From NCBI RefSeq assembly GCF_000759475.1, contig NZ_CP009454.1, positions 1,860,001 to 1,924,000 on the forward strand: 64,000 nt of DNA. The letters are read 5' to 3'. The notes below the pieces were generated by a model, which was not told the origin of the DNA, did not search any database, and worked only from the letters and a program-made list of their open reading frames with translations. Position 1 is the stretch's first letter. Each line of letters starts with the position of its first letter. Source of the DNA: Pantoea rwandensis (GTDB lineage: Bacteria; Pseudomonadota; Gammaproteobacteria; Enterobacterales; Enterobacteriaceae). The position numbers and the translations under genes are program-made. Shown here one piece after another: positions 18,488 to 26,752 of the stretch.

Positions 18488-19057
18488 ATGAAACGACTGA
18501 TCATTGGTATTTCCGGCGCCAGTGGCGCGATATACGGCGTGCGATTGTTGCAAGTGCTGCAACCTTTGGCCGATGTGGAAACCCATTTGGTGATCAGTCC
18601 GGCTGCGCGTCAGACGTTATCGCTGGAAACGGATTACAGCCTGCGTGATGTGCAAGCACTGGCTGATGTGGTGCATGACGTACGTGATATCGCGGCCAGC
18701 ATCTCATCCGGTTCCTTCAAGACACTCGGCATGGTGATTTTACCCTGTTCAATGAAAACCCTTTCCGGCATCGTGCACAGCTACAGTGATAGTTTGCTGA
18801 CGCGCGCCGCCGATGTAGTACTGAAGGAGCAGCGTAAACTGGTCCTGTGCGTGCGCGAAACGCCGCTGCATCTTGGGCATTTACGCATGATGACCACTGC
18901 CGCGGAATTGGGCGCCCTGATCATGCCGCCGGTGCCCGCTTTCTATCACCGCCCACAAAAAATTGAAGATCTGGTCGATCAAACCGTCAATCGCGTCATT
19001 GATCAATTCGATATTGAGCTGCCGCAAGACCTGTTTACCCGTTGGCATGGCGCATAA
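18488..19057 (+). CDS. ubiX: UbiX, flavin prenyltransferase
   Basis: UbiX attaches a dimethylallyl group to FMN, making the prenylated flavin used by the decarboxylase UbiD in ubiquinone synthesis. The FMN-binding N-terminus IIGISGASGAIYG is intact, as are SSGSFKTLGMVILPCSMKTLSG (given here as two overlapping motifs in the family) and the RETPLHLGHLR active-site segment. The 189 residues equal E. coli. The position after purF is conserved. Confidence 0.96.
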   Translation: MKRLIIGISGASGAIYGVRLLQVLQPLADVETHLVISPAARQTLSLETDYSLRDVQALADVVHDVRDIAASISSGSFKTLGMVILPCSMKTLSGIVHSYSDSLLTRAADVVLKEQRKLVLCVRETPLHLGHLRMMTTAAELGALIMPPVPAFYHRPQKIEDLVDQTVNRVIDQFDIELPQDLFTRWHGA

Positions 19058-19068
19058 TGGTGCAATTT

Positions 19069-19085
19069 TGCACTAACTGTGTGCA
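19069..19085 (+). promoter_or_regulatory. NtrC-like enhancer site
   Basis: TGCACTAACTGTGTGCA is a 17-bp near-palindrome fitting the NtrC consensus (TGCACCA-N3-TGGTGCA) in both outer half-sites. It lies about 170 bp upstream of the sigma-54 promoter, within the usual enhancer distance. Further isolated GTGCA and TGCAC motifs follow up to 19124, so additional weaker sites are possible. Confidence 0.65.
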
Positions 19086-19252
19086 ATTTCGCGTGCCCGA
19101 TCACTCTTCGTGCATCTTGTGCACCAAAAGTTAACAATGTCGCTTTTTCTTCCTCACGCCGCTGTTATATTTCCCTCACAAACTAAGTGCTTGCGCCCCT
19201 GAAGGGCGCGGTATTTAGTGCGCCTGAGCACGCTTTCGCCGTTTTGCATAAC

Positions 19253-19268
19253 TGGCATGAAACCTGCA
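19253..19268 (+). promoter_or_regulatory. Sigma-54 promoter of hisJ
   Basis: TGGCATGAAACCTGCA has the invariant GG and GC of the -24 and -12 elements exactly 10 nt apart and matches the RpoN consensus (TGGCAC-N5-TTGCA) well. It lies 65 bp before the hisJ start. In E. coli and Salmonella the equivalent argT promoter is nitrogen-regulated. Confidence 0.8.
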
Positions 19269-19332
19269 AATCATTCAGCGCAAACACACATCACGACCAT
19301 ATAACAATAAGCACTTCACTTGAGGGTTACCT

Positions 19333-20115
19333 ATGAAAAAGCGAGTTCTGGCTCTTTCCCTGATGCTGGCCATGTCCAGCGCTGCGAGCGTGTTCGCTGC
19401 GGTACCAAAAACGCTGCGCATCGGGACAGACCCGACATACCCGCCGTTTGAATCCAAGAATGCACAAGGCCAGTTAGTCGGCTTTGACATCGATCTGGCG
19501 AACGAAATCTGTAAGCGTATCGAGACCAAATGTACTTATGTGGAAAGTGATTTTGATGCGCTGATCCCGTCGCTGAAAGCGAAGAAGATCGACGCTATCA
19601 TCTCTTCTCTCTCCATCACCGAGAAACGTCAGGAAGAGATCGCCTTCTCTGAAAAACTCTACGCCGCCAATGCACGTTTAGTGGCGAAGAAAGGTTCCAG
19701 CCTGCAACCGACCATTGAATCGCTGAAAGGTAAAAACATCGGTCTGCTGCAGGGCACCACTCAGGAAACCTACGCGAACGAAAACTGGCGTCCTAAGGGT
19801 GTCACCGTGACGCCATACGCCAACCAGGATCTGGTGTATCAGGATCTGGATGCAGGTCGTATCGATGCGGCTTTCCAGGATGAAGTGCAGGCGAGTGAGG
19901 GCTTCCTGAAACAGCCGGTTGGCAAAAACTATGCGTTTGCGGGTCCCGCAGTTAAAGATGACAAAATCTTTGGTGTGGGTACCGGTATGGGCTTACGCAA
20001 AGATGATGCCGACCTGAAAGCGGCCATCGATAAAGCGTTTGATGCCATGCGTAAAGATGGCACATACGACAAGATTGCGAAGAAGTACTTTGATTTCAAC
20101 GTATACGGCGATTAA
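19333..20115 (+). CDS. hisJ: HisJ, periplasmic histidine/basic amino acid-binding protein
   Basis: This is the periplasmic receptor of the HisQMP importer. A Sec signal peptide ends near residue 22 (ASVFA followed by AVPKT). The mature chain has [24 protein letters not shown] and the pair of cysteines ([11 protein letters not shown]) that form a disulfide in HisJ. The 260 residues equal E. coli HisJ, and the sequence is closer to HisJ than to my recollection of ArgT. E. coli has argT and hisJ side by side; only one receptor gene is here, and it occupies the sigma-54-controlled position that argT has in E. coli. It may thus serve lysine, arginine, ornithine and histidine. Confidence 0.92.
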   Translation: MKKRVLALSLMLAMSSAASVFAAVPKTLRIGTDPTYPPFESKNAQGQLVGFDIDLANEICKRIETKCTYVESDFDALIPSLKAKKIDAIISSLSITEKRQEEIAFSEKLYAANARLVAKKGSSLQPTIESLKGKNIGLLQGTTQETYANENWRPKGVTVTPYANQDLVYQDLDAGRIDAAFQDEVQASEGFLKQPVGKNYAFAGPAVKDDKIFGVGTGMGLRKDDADLKAAIDKAFDAMRKDGTYDKIAKKYFDFNVYGD

Positions 20116-20132
20116 TTGTCCTGTTTTCTGAC

Positions 20133-20247
20133 CTTGATGATTGATTTGCAGCAGGGTTGGTCATAACTATTCACTCCGGGCGCTTACTTATGTAAACTCC
20201 CGGGGTTCATACGCTTGCCGCCATCTACCCTGTGATTCAAATCCTGG
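20133..20247. repeat. ERIC-like element between hisJ and hisQ
   Basis: The core 20171-20222 shows TCACTCCGGGCGCTTACTTA, then TGTAAACTCCCGGGGTTCAT and GCTTGCCGCC, which is the reverse-complement ERIC core with both arms able to pair. Outer parts (TTGCAGCAGGGTTGG and GTGATTCAAAT) are diverged. In Salmonella and E. coli the same hisJ-hisQ gap carries a REP element. The hairpin would fold in the mRNA between the abundant receptor and the membrane subunits. Confidence 0.82.
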
Positions 20248-20307
20248 TCAGGACTGTCCGTTAGTTGGGCAGCGTTTGTTATTTTCCCTCACGACAGGAT
20301 CGAACCC

Positions 20308-20994
20308 ATGCTGTATGGCTATTCTGAAGTAATCCTAAAAGGCACCCTGGTGACCCTTGAGCTGGCACTCAGCTCGGTGGTGCTCGCCTTAGTGCTTGGC
20401 TTAATGGGCGCTGGCGCCAAACTCTCTCGCAGTCGCCTGTTGGTGATGATTGCTGAAGGCTACACCACCTTAATCCGCGGTGTGCCCGATCTGGTTTTGA
20501 TGTTGCTGATCTTCTACGGTCTGCAAATCGCCCTCAATACGGTCACTGATGCGCTGGGCATGGCGCAGTTTGATATCGATCCGATGGTGGCCGGTATCAT
20601 CACACTTGGCTTCATCTATGGTGCCTATTTCACCGAAACCTTTCGGGGTGCTTTCCTCGCTGTGCCAAAAGGGCAGATTGAAGCGGCTACCGCTTTCGGT
20701 TTCACCGGTTCGCAAACTTTCCGTCGTATTTTGTTCCCGGCGATGATGCGTTTTGCGTTACCAGGCATTGGTAATAACTGGCAGGTGATTCTCAAAGCCA
20801 CGGCGCTGGTGTCGCTGCTGGGGCTGGAAGACGTGGTGAAAGCCACGCAGCTGGCGGGTAAAAGTACCTGGCAGCCGTTCTACTTCGCGATCGTCGCGGG
20901 GGTGATTTATCTGGTGTTTACCACGCTGTCGAACGGCGTGCTGTGGTGGCTTGAACGCCGCTACACGGTGGGTGTGAAAAGGGCAGAGCTATGA
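20308..20994 (+). CDS. hisQ: HisQ, histidine ABC transporter permease
   Basis: HisQ is one of the two inner-membrane subunits of the HisQMP2 importer. It has about five helices and the EAA loop that contacts the ATPase, seen as IEAATAFGFTGSQTFRRILFP split around residue 131-151. The 228 residues equal E. coli. Its last four bases overlap hisM (ATGA), indicating coupling. Confidence 0.96.
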   Translation: MLYGYSEVILKGTLVTLELALSSVVLALVLGLMGAGAKLSRSRLLVMIAEGYTTLIRGVPDLVLMLLIFYGLQIALNTVTDALGMAQFDIDPMVAGIITLGFIYGAYFTETFRGAFLAVPKGQIEAATAFGFTGSQTFRRILFPAMMRFALPGIGNNWQVILKATALVSLLGLEDVVKATQLAGKSTWQPFYFAIVAGVIYLVFTTLSNGVLWWLERRYTVGVKRAEL

Positions 20995-21707
20995 TCGATA
21001 TTATTCAGGAGTATTGGAAACAGCTGCTCTGGACCGATGGTTACCGTTTTACCGGCGTCGCCATTACGTTGTGGTTGTTGATTCTTTCCGTGGTGATCGG
21101 CGGTTGCATGGCGGTGTTGCTGGCGATTGCGCGTGTATCGCCGAATCGTTATATCTCAACGCCCGTCTGGCTGTTCACCTATGTGTTCCGCGGTACGCCG
21201 CTGTATGTCCAGCTGCTGGTATTCTATTCCGGCATGTATACGCTGGAAGTGGTGAAAGGATCGGAGCTGCTGAATGCCTTCTTCCGCAGCGGCCTGAACT
21301 GTACGCTGCTGGCCTTTACGCTGAACACCTGCGCTTACACCACCGAAATTTTTGCCGGTGCCATTCGCGCAGTTCCCCATGGCGAAATTGAAGCAGCACG
21401 CGCTTACGGTTTCTCCCCGTTTAAAATGTATCGCTGCATCATTCTGCCGTCGGCGCTGCGTACCGCGCTGCCAGCCTACAGTAATGAAGTGATCCTAATG
21501 CTGCACTCCACCGCGCTGGCATTTACTGCCACGGTGCCGGATCTGTTGAAAATCGCGCGTGATATTAACTCGGCGACCTACCAGCCGTTTACCGCGTTTG
21601 GCATCGCTGCGGTGCTGTATCTGATTATCTCTTACGTGCTGATTAGCCTGTTCCGCAAGGCGGAACGCCGCTTCCTGGCGCACGTGAAACCTTCTTCATC
21701 GCATTGA
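20991..21707 (+). CDS. hisM: HisM, histidine ABC transporter permease
   Basis: HisM is the second permease subunit and is paralogous to HisQ. The EAA loop [19 protein letters not shown] (about residues 128-146) is present. The 238 residues equal the E. coli length. It overlaps hisQ by four bases and is followed eight bases later by hisP. Confidence 0.96.
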   Translation: MIDIIQEYWKQLLWTDGYRFTGVAITLWLLILSVVIGGCMAVLLAIARVSPNRYISTPVWLFTYVFRGTPLYVQLLVFYSGMYTLEVVKGSELLNAFFRSGLNCTLLAFTLNTCAYTTEIFAGAIRAVPHGEIEAARAYGFSPFKMYRCIILPSALRTALPAYSNEVILMLHSTALAFTATVPDLLKIARDINSATYQPFTAFGIAAVLYLIISYVLISLFRKAERRFLAHVKPSSSH

Positions 21708-21715
21708 GTATCACT

Positions 21716-22489
21716 ATGGCTGACAACAAATTAAGCGTTACCGAACTGCACAAGCGTTACGGTGAACATGAAGTTTTGAAAGGCGTATCACTGCAGGCGA
21801 ATGCCGGCGATGTGATCAGCATTATTGGCTCGTCCGGTTCCGGGAAAAGTACCTTCTTACGCTGCATTAACTTCCTCGAAAAGCCGAGCGAAGGCACCAT
21901 TTCGGTCAACAACGAGCAAATCAATCTGGTGCGTGATACCGATGGACAGCTGAAAGTGTCCAACAAAGAGCAGCTGCGTTCACTGCGCACTCGTCTGACC
22001 ATGGTGTTCCAGCACTTTAACCTGTGGAGCCACATGACGGTGCTGGATAACGTCACCGAAGCGCCAATCCAGGTGCTTGGGCTGAGCAAAGCCGAAGCGC
22101 GTGAGCGTGCGATTAAATATCTGGATAAAGTCGGCATTGATGAGCGTGCGCGCGCTAAATATCCGGTGCATCTTTCTGGCGGTCAGCAGCAGCGTGTGTC
22201 CATTGCCCGCGCCCTGGCGATGGAGCCGGAAGTGCTGCTGTTTGATGAACCGACTTCTGCGCTCGATCCCGAGTTAGTCGGCGAAGTGCTGCGCATCATG
22301 CAGAAACTGGCTGAAGAGGGCAAAACCATGGTGGTAGTGACGCACGAGATGGAGTTTGCTCGTCATGTTTCCAATCACGTGATTTTCCTGCATCAGGGCA
22401 AGATTGAAGAGCAGGGCTCGCCAGATGAACTTTTCGGCAACCCGAAAAGCCCGCGTTTGCAGCAGTTCCTGTCGGGATCGCTGAAGTAA
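21716..22489 (+). CDS. hisP: HisP, histidine ABC transporter ATP-binding protein
   Basis: HisP hydrolyses ATP for the HisQMP importer on the cytosolic face. Walker A is GSSGSGKST (residues 38-46), the signature is [10 protein letters not shown] (153-162), Walker B is VLLFDEP (173-179) and the switch histidine is His210 in VTHEM. I chose ATG 21716, which gives 257 residues as in E. coli; an in-frame TTG at 21704 would add four residues. It is the last gene of the operon. Three hairpins directly follow its stop codon. Confidence 0.96.
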   Translation: MADNKLSVTELHKRYGEHEVLKGVSLQANAGDVISIIGSSGSGKSTFLRCINFLEKPSEGTISVNNEQINLVRDTDGQLKVSNKEQLRSLRTRLTMVFQHFNLWSHMTVLDNVTEAPIQVLGLSKAEARERAIKYLDKVGIDERARAKYPVHLSGGQQQRVSIARALAMEPEVLLFDEPTSALDPELVGEVLRIMQKLAEEGKTMVVVTHEMEFARHVSNHVIFLHQGKIEEQGSPDELFGNPKSPRLQQFLSGSLK

Positions 22490-22496
22490 TCGACCA

Positions 22497-22546
22497 GGTC
22501 GCCATCAATGGCGACCCTACCAATGTAGGGTGCGCACTATGCGCAC
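22497..22546. repeat. Three consecutive hairpins downstream of hisP
   Basis: GGTCGCCAT/ATGGCGACC (22497-22516), CCCTAC/GTAGGG (22515-22530) and GTGCGCA/TGCGCAC (22530-22546) are three perfect inverted repeats placed end to end. There is no T tract after any of them, so they are REP-like transcript stabilisers or attenuators rather than classical terminators. The last overlaps the first degenerate unit of the 43-bp tandem array. Confidence 0.75.
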
Positions 22547-22722
22547 CTGGCCAATCGCCGCACGGGCGAGATGAAGCATCGATGCGTACCTGGCCGATAA
22601 CCGCACGGACGAGATGAGGCATCGATGCGCATTTGGCCGATAATCGTACGGACGAGATGAAGCATCGATGCGCATTTGGCCGATAATCGTACGGGCGAGA
22701 TGAGGCAATGGTGCGCGTACGG
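22525..22722. repeat. 43-bp tandem repeat array (about 4.6 units)
   Basis: Units begin GAGATGARGCATCGATGCG at 22568, 22611, 22654 and 22697, exactly 43 bp apart. A diverged unit precedes them and a partial one ends at the stop codon of the polyol regulator. Each unit contains the palindrome GCATCGATGC and TGGCCGATAAYCG. There is no ORF or unique spacer, so it is not a CRISPR. It marks the left boundary of the polyol cluster. Confidence 0.9.
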
Positions 22723-23670
22723 TTACTCTCGCATTAACTTCAGCGCCGTATCTTCATCAGTTACCAGTCCCGATACCCAGCCACCCTGCAATGCAGCCCG
22801 AATCGCCGGGTACTTCCGCTCGCTGCCGGAAAAACCAATAATCTTGCGCTGTGTCTGGCTCTCCAGCAATACGCTGGTCAGTAGCTCATCGGTTTCGCCC
22901 CACACGCGCTCACCTTGCTGATTGAAAAAATGACCGAGCATCTCGCCCACCACGCCGCGCGCGTTCAGCGCTTCAACCTGCGCATCGGTGATAAAACCTT
23001 CGGCATTTAACGGACAACCCGGCATCACTTCCCCAATACCAACAAAGGCCACGTCCGCCTGCAATGCGCGATCGGTGACGCGCTGATACACCTGATGCTG
23101 CACCCACATCGCTTTATCCTGTGGTGTGTCGGCGTAGAGCGGCGCAGGAATGAAGAAATATTTGCCCTGCATCTTTTCGGCCATTTTCAATGGCACATCG
23201 TAGCGGGTACCGGAATCATCGCGTGCAATCGCCCCAATCATCGAAACGCACTGATGCTGCGGGCGATCCACCCACGGCAATGCATCGATCATTGAGCGTA
23301 GCGTCTTGCCCGAACCAATGCCGAACACCTGCGGCGTTTCCTCATTGATAAACTGTGACATCACCGCCGCGCCTCCTACCGCCAGCATTTGTTGAATGGC
23401 GTCATCATTCAGATTGGCCGATGGCACTACGCGGCACAGATCCAGGCCAAACTTCTCCTGCACCTCGCGTGCCAGTTGCAAACAGTGCGTGACGGGATGA
23501 TCGATTTTTACGCTCACCATGCCCATCTCACGTGCGCTGGAGACCAGGCGCTGTGCGACCTGACGTGATAATCCCAATGCCTGCGCAATCTCCTGCTGTG
23601 TTACGCCTGCAACGTAATACATCCACGCGGCACGTGCGGCCAGCTCCTGCTTTTTCTCTTCTCTGCTCAT
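22723..23670 (-). CDS. SorC-family sugar-binding transcriptional regulator (DalR-like)
   Basis: This 315-residue cytosolic regulator has an N-terminal helix-turn-helix (about residues 12-50, with YYVAGVTQQEIAQALGLSRQ) and a C-terminal sugar-phosphate-type effector domain (about 60-315). Its order, divergent from a polyol dehydrogenase, xylulokinase and permease, is that of dalR in Klebsiella, which controls D-arabinitol use. ATG 23670 is chosen over the GTG just before it, with GGAA upstream. It probably represses the divergent operon and releases it when arabitol or a derivative binds. The exact ligand cannot be read from sequence. Confidence 0.85.
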   Translation of the reverse strand: MSREEKKQELAARAAWMYYVAGVTQQEIAQALGLSRQVAQRLVSSAREMGMVSVKIDHPVTHCLQLAREVQEKFGLDLCRVVPSANLNDDAIQQMLAVGGAAVMSQFINEETPQVFGIGSGKTLRSMIDALPWVDRPQHQCVSMIGAIARDDSGTRYDVPLKMAEKMQGKYFFIPAPLYADTPQDKAMWVQHQVYQRVTDRALQADVAFVGIGEVMPGCPLNAEGFITDAQVEALNARGVVGEMLGHFFNQQGERVWGETDELLTSVLLESQTQRKIIGFSGSERKYPAIRAALQGGWVSGLVTDEDTALKLMRE

Positions 23671-23766
23671 CACGCTATTCCGTCAAAATCGATGCGTCAT
23701 CTTAGCGCGTGTTTTACGAAAAGCACTAACTGAGCAAAAGCCCTAGAAAAGAGCAAAAGTATTATT

Positions 23767-23782
23767 TGTGATAAGGCTCGCA
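23767..23782 (+). promoter_or_regulatory. CRP-like site before the polyol operon
   Basis: TGTGATAAGGCTCGCA matches the CRP consensus TGTGA-N6-TCACA at nine of ten fixed positions. It lies 83-98 bp upstream of the dehydrogenase start. Direct repeats GAGCAAAAG (twice within 23730-23762) and the palindrome GGGCAAATGCCC near 23821 are nearby and are candidates for the SorC-family operator. Confidence 0.6.
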
Positions 23783-23864
23783 GAAAGATCCTCACCACGC
23801 GCACTATGCTACTGGCTATCGGGCAAATGCCCTTGTTTGTGGCAAATGTTTAATTGAGGCGATT

Positions 23865-25253
23865 ATGACCAATCAATCAGTGTGGATGCACATCGGCGCG
23901 GGATCATTTCATCGGGCACATCAGGCGTGGTATCTGCATAAACTGCGCGAGCAGGGAGACGAAAGCTGGAGCATCGCGCTCGGCAATATTCGCAATGACG
24001 CTGTACCGCTGCTCAATCAGTTAGCGGCGCAGAACGGCGAATATGTGCTGGAAACCGTGACGCCTGAAGGTGAGCGCGACTATGAAACTATCACTTCGCT
24101 GCGCAAAATCTTGCCGTGGGACAGTGAAATCAGCGCGCTGGTTGAGCAGGGGGCCAATGCGGAAACTCGTGTAATTGGCTTTACCGTGACTGAAGCGGGT
24201 TACTACCTGACGCCTGAATTCACCCTGGATCTTAACCAGGCAGACGTGAAGGCCGACCTGAGCGGCGATATCCGCACTATTTATGGCGCACTCAGCCGTA
24301 TCCTGACGCAGCGTGTTGTGCAGGGCGGCGCGCCAGTCACACTGCTGAACTGTGACAACCTGCGCCATAACGGCGAGCGTTTCCGTGAGGGGTTCCTCGC
24401 CTTCCTTGCGGCCAAAGGCGATACCGCGCTGGCAGATTGGGTGCGCACACAGACCACTTCACCGAATACCATGGTCGATCGCATCACACCGCGCCCTACG
24501 CCGGATGTGGCGGAGCGCGTGCAAGCCGCAACCGGCAAACAGGATCGCGCAGCGGTGATGGCGGAGTCCTTTATTCAGTGGGTGATTGAGGATGACTTTA
24601 TTGCCGGGCGTCCGGCGCTGGAAAAGGTCGGCGTTGAGCTGGTGGAATCGGTGCTGCCGTGGGAAGAGGCGAAAATCCGCATCCTCAATGCGACGCATGC
24701 CGCGATTGCCTGGGCGGGCACGCTGATTGGCTTGAACTATATCGATGACAGCACACGTCATCCGGCGATTTATCAACTGGCGCATGACTACGTCACTCAG
24801 GATGTCATTCCCTCCCTGTCGCCCAGCCCGCTTGATTTAGCCGATTACCGCGACGTAGTGCTGGCCCGCTTTAGCAACCCATACATCAAAGACACCAATC
24901 AGCGCGTGGGCGCTGATGGCCTGTCCAAAATTCCCGGCATGGTGACGCCAACCTTGCAAGAGTGCTACCAGCGCGGCGCGCAGCCCACTGCAACGGCGGT
25001 GATTCCTGCGCTGTTCTTCCTGTTTATGCAGCGCTGGGCCAATGACGATCTGCCGTATTCCTATCAGGATGGCGCGCTACAGGCCGATGCGCTGCGTAAA
25101 CAATTCGCCAGTGCTGACCCGCTGGCGTCCTTCCTGAGTGACAGCGCGCTGTTTGCGGAACTGGCCAACGACAAGGCTTTTCATGCGCTGGTGACGCGTC
25201 GTGTTGAGAGTTTGCAGCAGTGGCTGAAACAGCCAGAACTGGCGGCGGTGTAA
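23865..25253 (+). CDS. dalD: D-arabinitol 4-dehydrogenase (mannitol dehydrogenase family, DalD-like)
   Basis: This long-chain polyol dehydrogenase oxidises D-arabinitol to D-xylulose with NAD in the cytosol. The catalytic set of the family is present: Lys270, Asn275 and His278 in [10 protein letters not shown]. The N-terminus [19 protein letters not shown] is very close to that of Klebsiella DalD, and the 462 residues are near the DalD length. The start follows GAGGCGATT at good spacing. It is first in an operon with a xylulokinase two bases downstream and a permease. A related substrate such as mannitol cannot be excluded, but a downstream xylulokinase favours arabinitol. Confidence 0.87.
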   Translation: MTNQSVWMHIGAGSFHRAHQAWYLHKLREQGDESWSIALGNIRNDAVPLLNQLAAQNGEYVLETVTPEGERDYETITSLRKILPWDSEISALVEQGANAETRVIGFTVTEAGYYLTPEFTLDLNQADVKADLSGDIRTIYGALSRILTQRVVQGGAPVTLLNCDNLRHNGERFREGFLAFLAAKGDTALADWVRTQTTSPNTMVDRITPRPTPDVAERVQAATGKQDRAAVMAESFIQWVIEDDFIAGRPALEKVGVELVESVLPWEEAKIRILNATHAAIAWAGTLIGLNYIDDSTRHPAIYQLAHDYVTQDVIPSLSPSPLDLADYRDVVLARFSNPYIKDTNQRVGADGLSKIPGMVTPTLQECYQRGAQPTATAVIPALFFLFMQRWANDDLPYSYQDGALQADALRKQFASADPLASFLSDSALFAELANDKAFHALVTRRVESLQQWLKQPELAAV

Positions 25254-25255
25254 TC

Positions 25256-26725
25256 ATGTATCTCGGCATCGATATCGGCACCTCAGAACTTAAAGCGCTG
25301 ATCGTTAATACAGACGGCGAGATTGTGGCGTCTCAGCACGCCACGCTGGCTGTGCAGCGCCCACATCCCCACTGGGCAGAACAGGATCCCGAACGCTGGT
25401 GGCAAGCCTGCACCGAGGTGCTGGCGGGATTGCGTCATCAATCCCCTGATGCGTGGGCCGAGATTCGCGCTATCGGCTTATCCGGTCAGATGCATGGCGC
25501 TGTGCTGCTGGATGCGGACGGCAAGGTGTTGCGTCCATGCATCTTGTGGAACGACACACGCAGTGCGCCGCAGTGTGATGTGCTGCGTAAATGCTATCCG
25601 CAGATGATGGCGATCAGCGGCAACATGATCATGCCCGGCTTTACCGCGCCGAAACTGCGCTGGGTGGCTGAACATGAGCCAGCGATCTTCAGCCGCATCG
25701 ATAAGGTCTTGCTGCCAAAAGATTACCTGCGCTGGCGCCTTACCGGGCGCTTTGTCAGTGAGCCTTCCGATGCTGCCGGTACGCTGTGGCTGGATGTGGC
25801 TCAGCGTGACTGGTCTGATGAACTGTTGTCTATTACCGGACTGACGCGCGCGCAGATGCCTGAGCTGGTAGAAGGCAGCGCGGTGAGTGGCCGCTTGCAA
25901 CCGGCACTGGCAAGCGAATGGGGCTTATCCACTTCGGTGACGGTGGCTGGTGGTGGCGGTGACAATGCTGCTTCAGCGGTCGGCGTGGGTGCAGTGAATC
26001 CGGGCGATGCCTTTATCTCATTGGGCACGTCCGGTGTGATCTTCGTGGTGAACGATCGCTTACAGGCCGATCCTCAGTCCGGTGTGCATGCCTTCTGCCA
26101 TGCGCTACCGGGCCGCTGGCATCAGATGAGTGTGATGCTCAGCGCCGCCAGTTGTCTGCGCTGGCTGTGCAATCTGCTGTCGGTAAGCGAAAGCCAACTG
26201 ATGGAGGAGATGGCACAGCTCAATGATGAACAACTGCGCCGCGCACCGGTTTTCCTGCCTTATCTGTCAGGTGAGCGCACACCGCATAACGATCCTGACG
26301 CCTCCGGTTCTTTCTTCAATCTACGCCACGAAACGCCGCGTGCCTTACTGGGCTATGCGGTGATTGAAGGTGTGGCATTTGGGCTGGCGGATGGGTTAGC
26401 CGTACTCGGTGACGCTCAGCATCACATCCAGCAATGCAGCCTGACCGGCGGTGGTGCGCGTAGCACGCTGTGGGCACAGCTGATTGCCGATGTGCTGCAA
26501 CTGCCTATCGTCACCCATCCGGCCAGCGCATCCGGTGCGCTGGGCGCCGCGCGTTTAGCGTGGCTGGCGGATGGCGGTCTTGAGCATGAGGTGTGTCTGA
26601 AACCGGCGGTACAGGCGCGCTACCAACCGGACGTGACGCGCGGTGCGGTGCTGCAACAGCGGCTGCGTCTGTTCCGCGAACTCTACATCCAACAACAACA
26701 GGTGCGCAGCTTGCTGCCTGCATAA
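25256..26725 (+). CDS. dalK: Xylulokinase (FGGY family, DalK-like)
   Basis: This kinase phosphorylates D-xylulose to xylulose 5-phosphate, which enters the pentose phosphate pathway. The FGGY fold shows the N-terminal phosphate loop GIDIGTSELKAL, the xylulokinase motif IGLSGQMHGAVLL (about residues 72-84), and the catalytic aspartate in GGGGDNAASAVG (near residue 235). ATG 25256 gives 489 residues and lies two bases after the dalD stop, so it is likely coupled. The longer frame from 25220 overlaps dalD and lacks family similarity. Confidence 0.9.
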   Translation: MYLGIDIGTSELKALIVNTDGEIVASQHATLAVQRPHPHWAEQDPERWWQACTEVLAGLRHQSPDAWAEIRAIGLSGQMHGAVLLDADGKVLRPCILWNDTRSAPQCDVLRKCYPQMMAISGNMIMPGFTAPKLRWVAEHEPAIFSRIDKVLLPKDYLRWRLTGRFVSEPSDAAGTLWLDVAQRDWSDELLSITGLTRAQMPELVEGSAVSGRLQPALASEWGLSTSVTVAGGGGDNAASAVGVGAVNPGDAFISLGTSGVIFVVNDRLQADPQSGVHAFCHALPGRWHQMSVMLSAASCLRWLCNLLSVSESQLMEEMAQLNDEQLRRAPVFLPYLSGERTPHNDPDASGSFFNLRHETPRALLGYAVIEGVAFGLADGLAVLGDAQHHIQQCSLTGGGARSTLWAQLIADVLQLPIVTHPASASGALGAARLAWLADGGLEHEVCLKPAVQARYQPDVTRGAVLQQRLRLFRELYIQQQQVRSLLPA

Positions 26726-26752
26726 CGGCTTACCGAACAGAAGGTGATGGTG

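Noticed and set aside
19059..19074. GTGCA-N4-TGCAC palindrome as the main NtrC site
   Set aside because: The half-sites have the wrong order and spacing for NtrC; the overlapping 17-mer at 19069-19085 fits the consensus better.
20141..20332. 63-residue frame in the hisJ-hisQ gap
   Set aside because: It covers the ERIC-like element and runs into hisQ; it has no ribosome-binding site or family match.
22525..22722. Possible CRISPR array
   Set aside because: The 43-bp units are directly joined with no unique spacers, and no cas genes are in the window.
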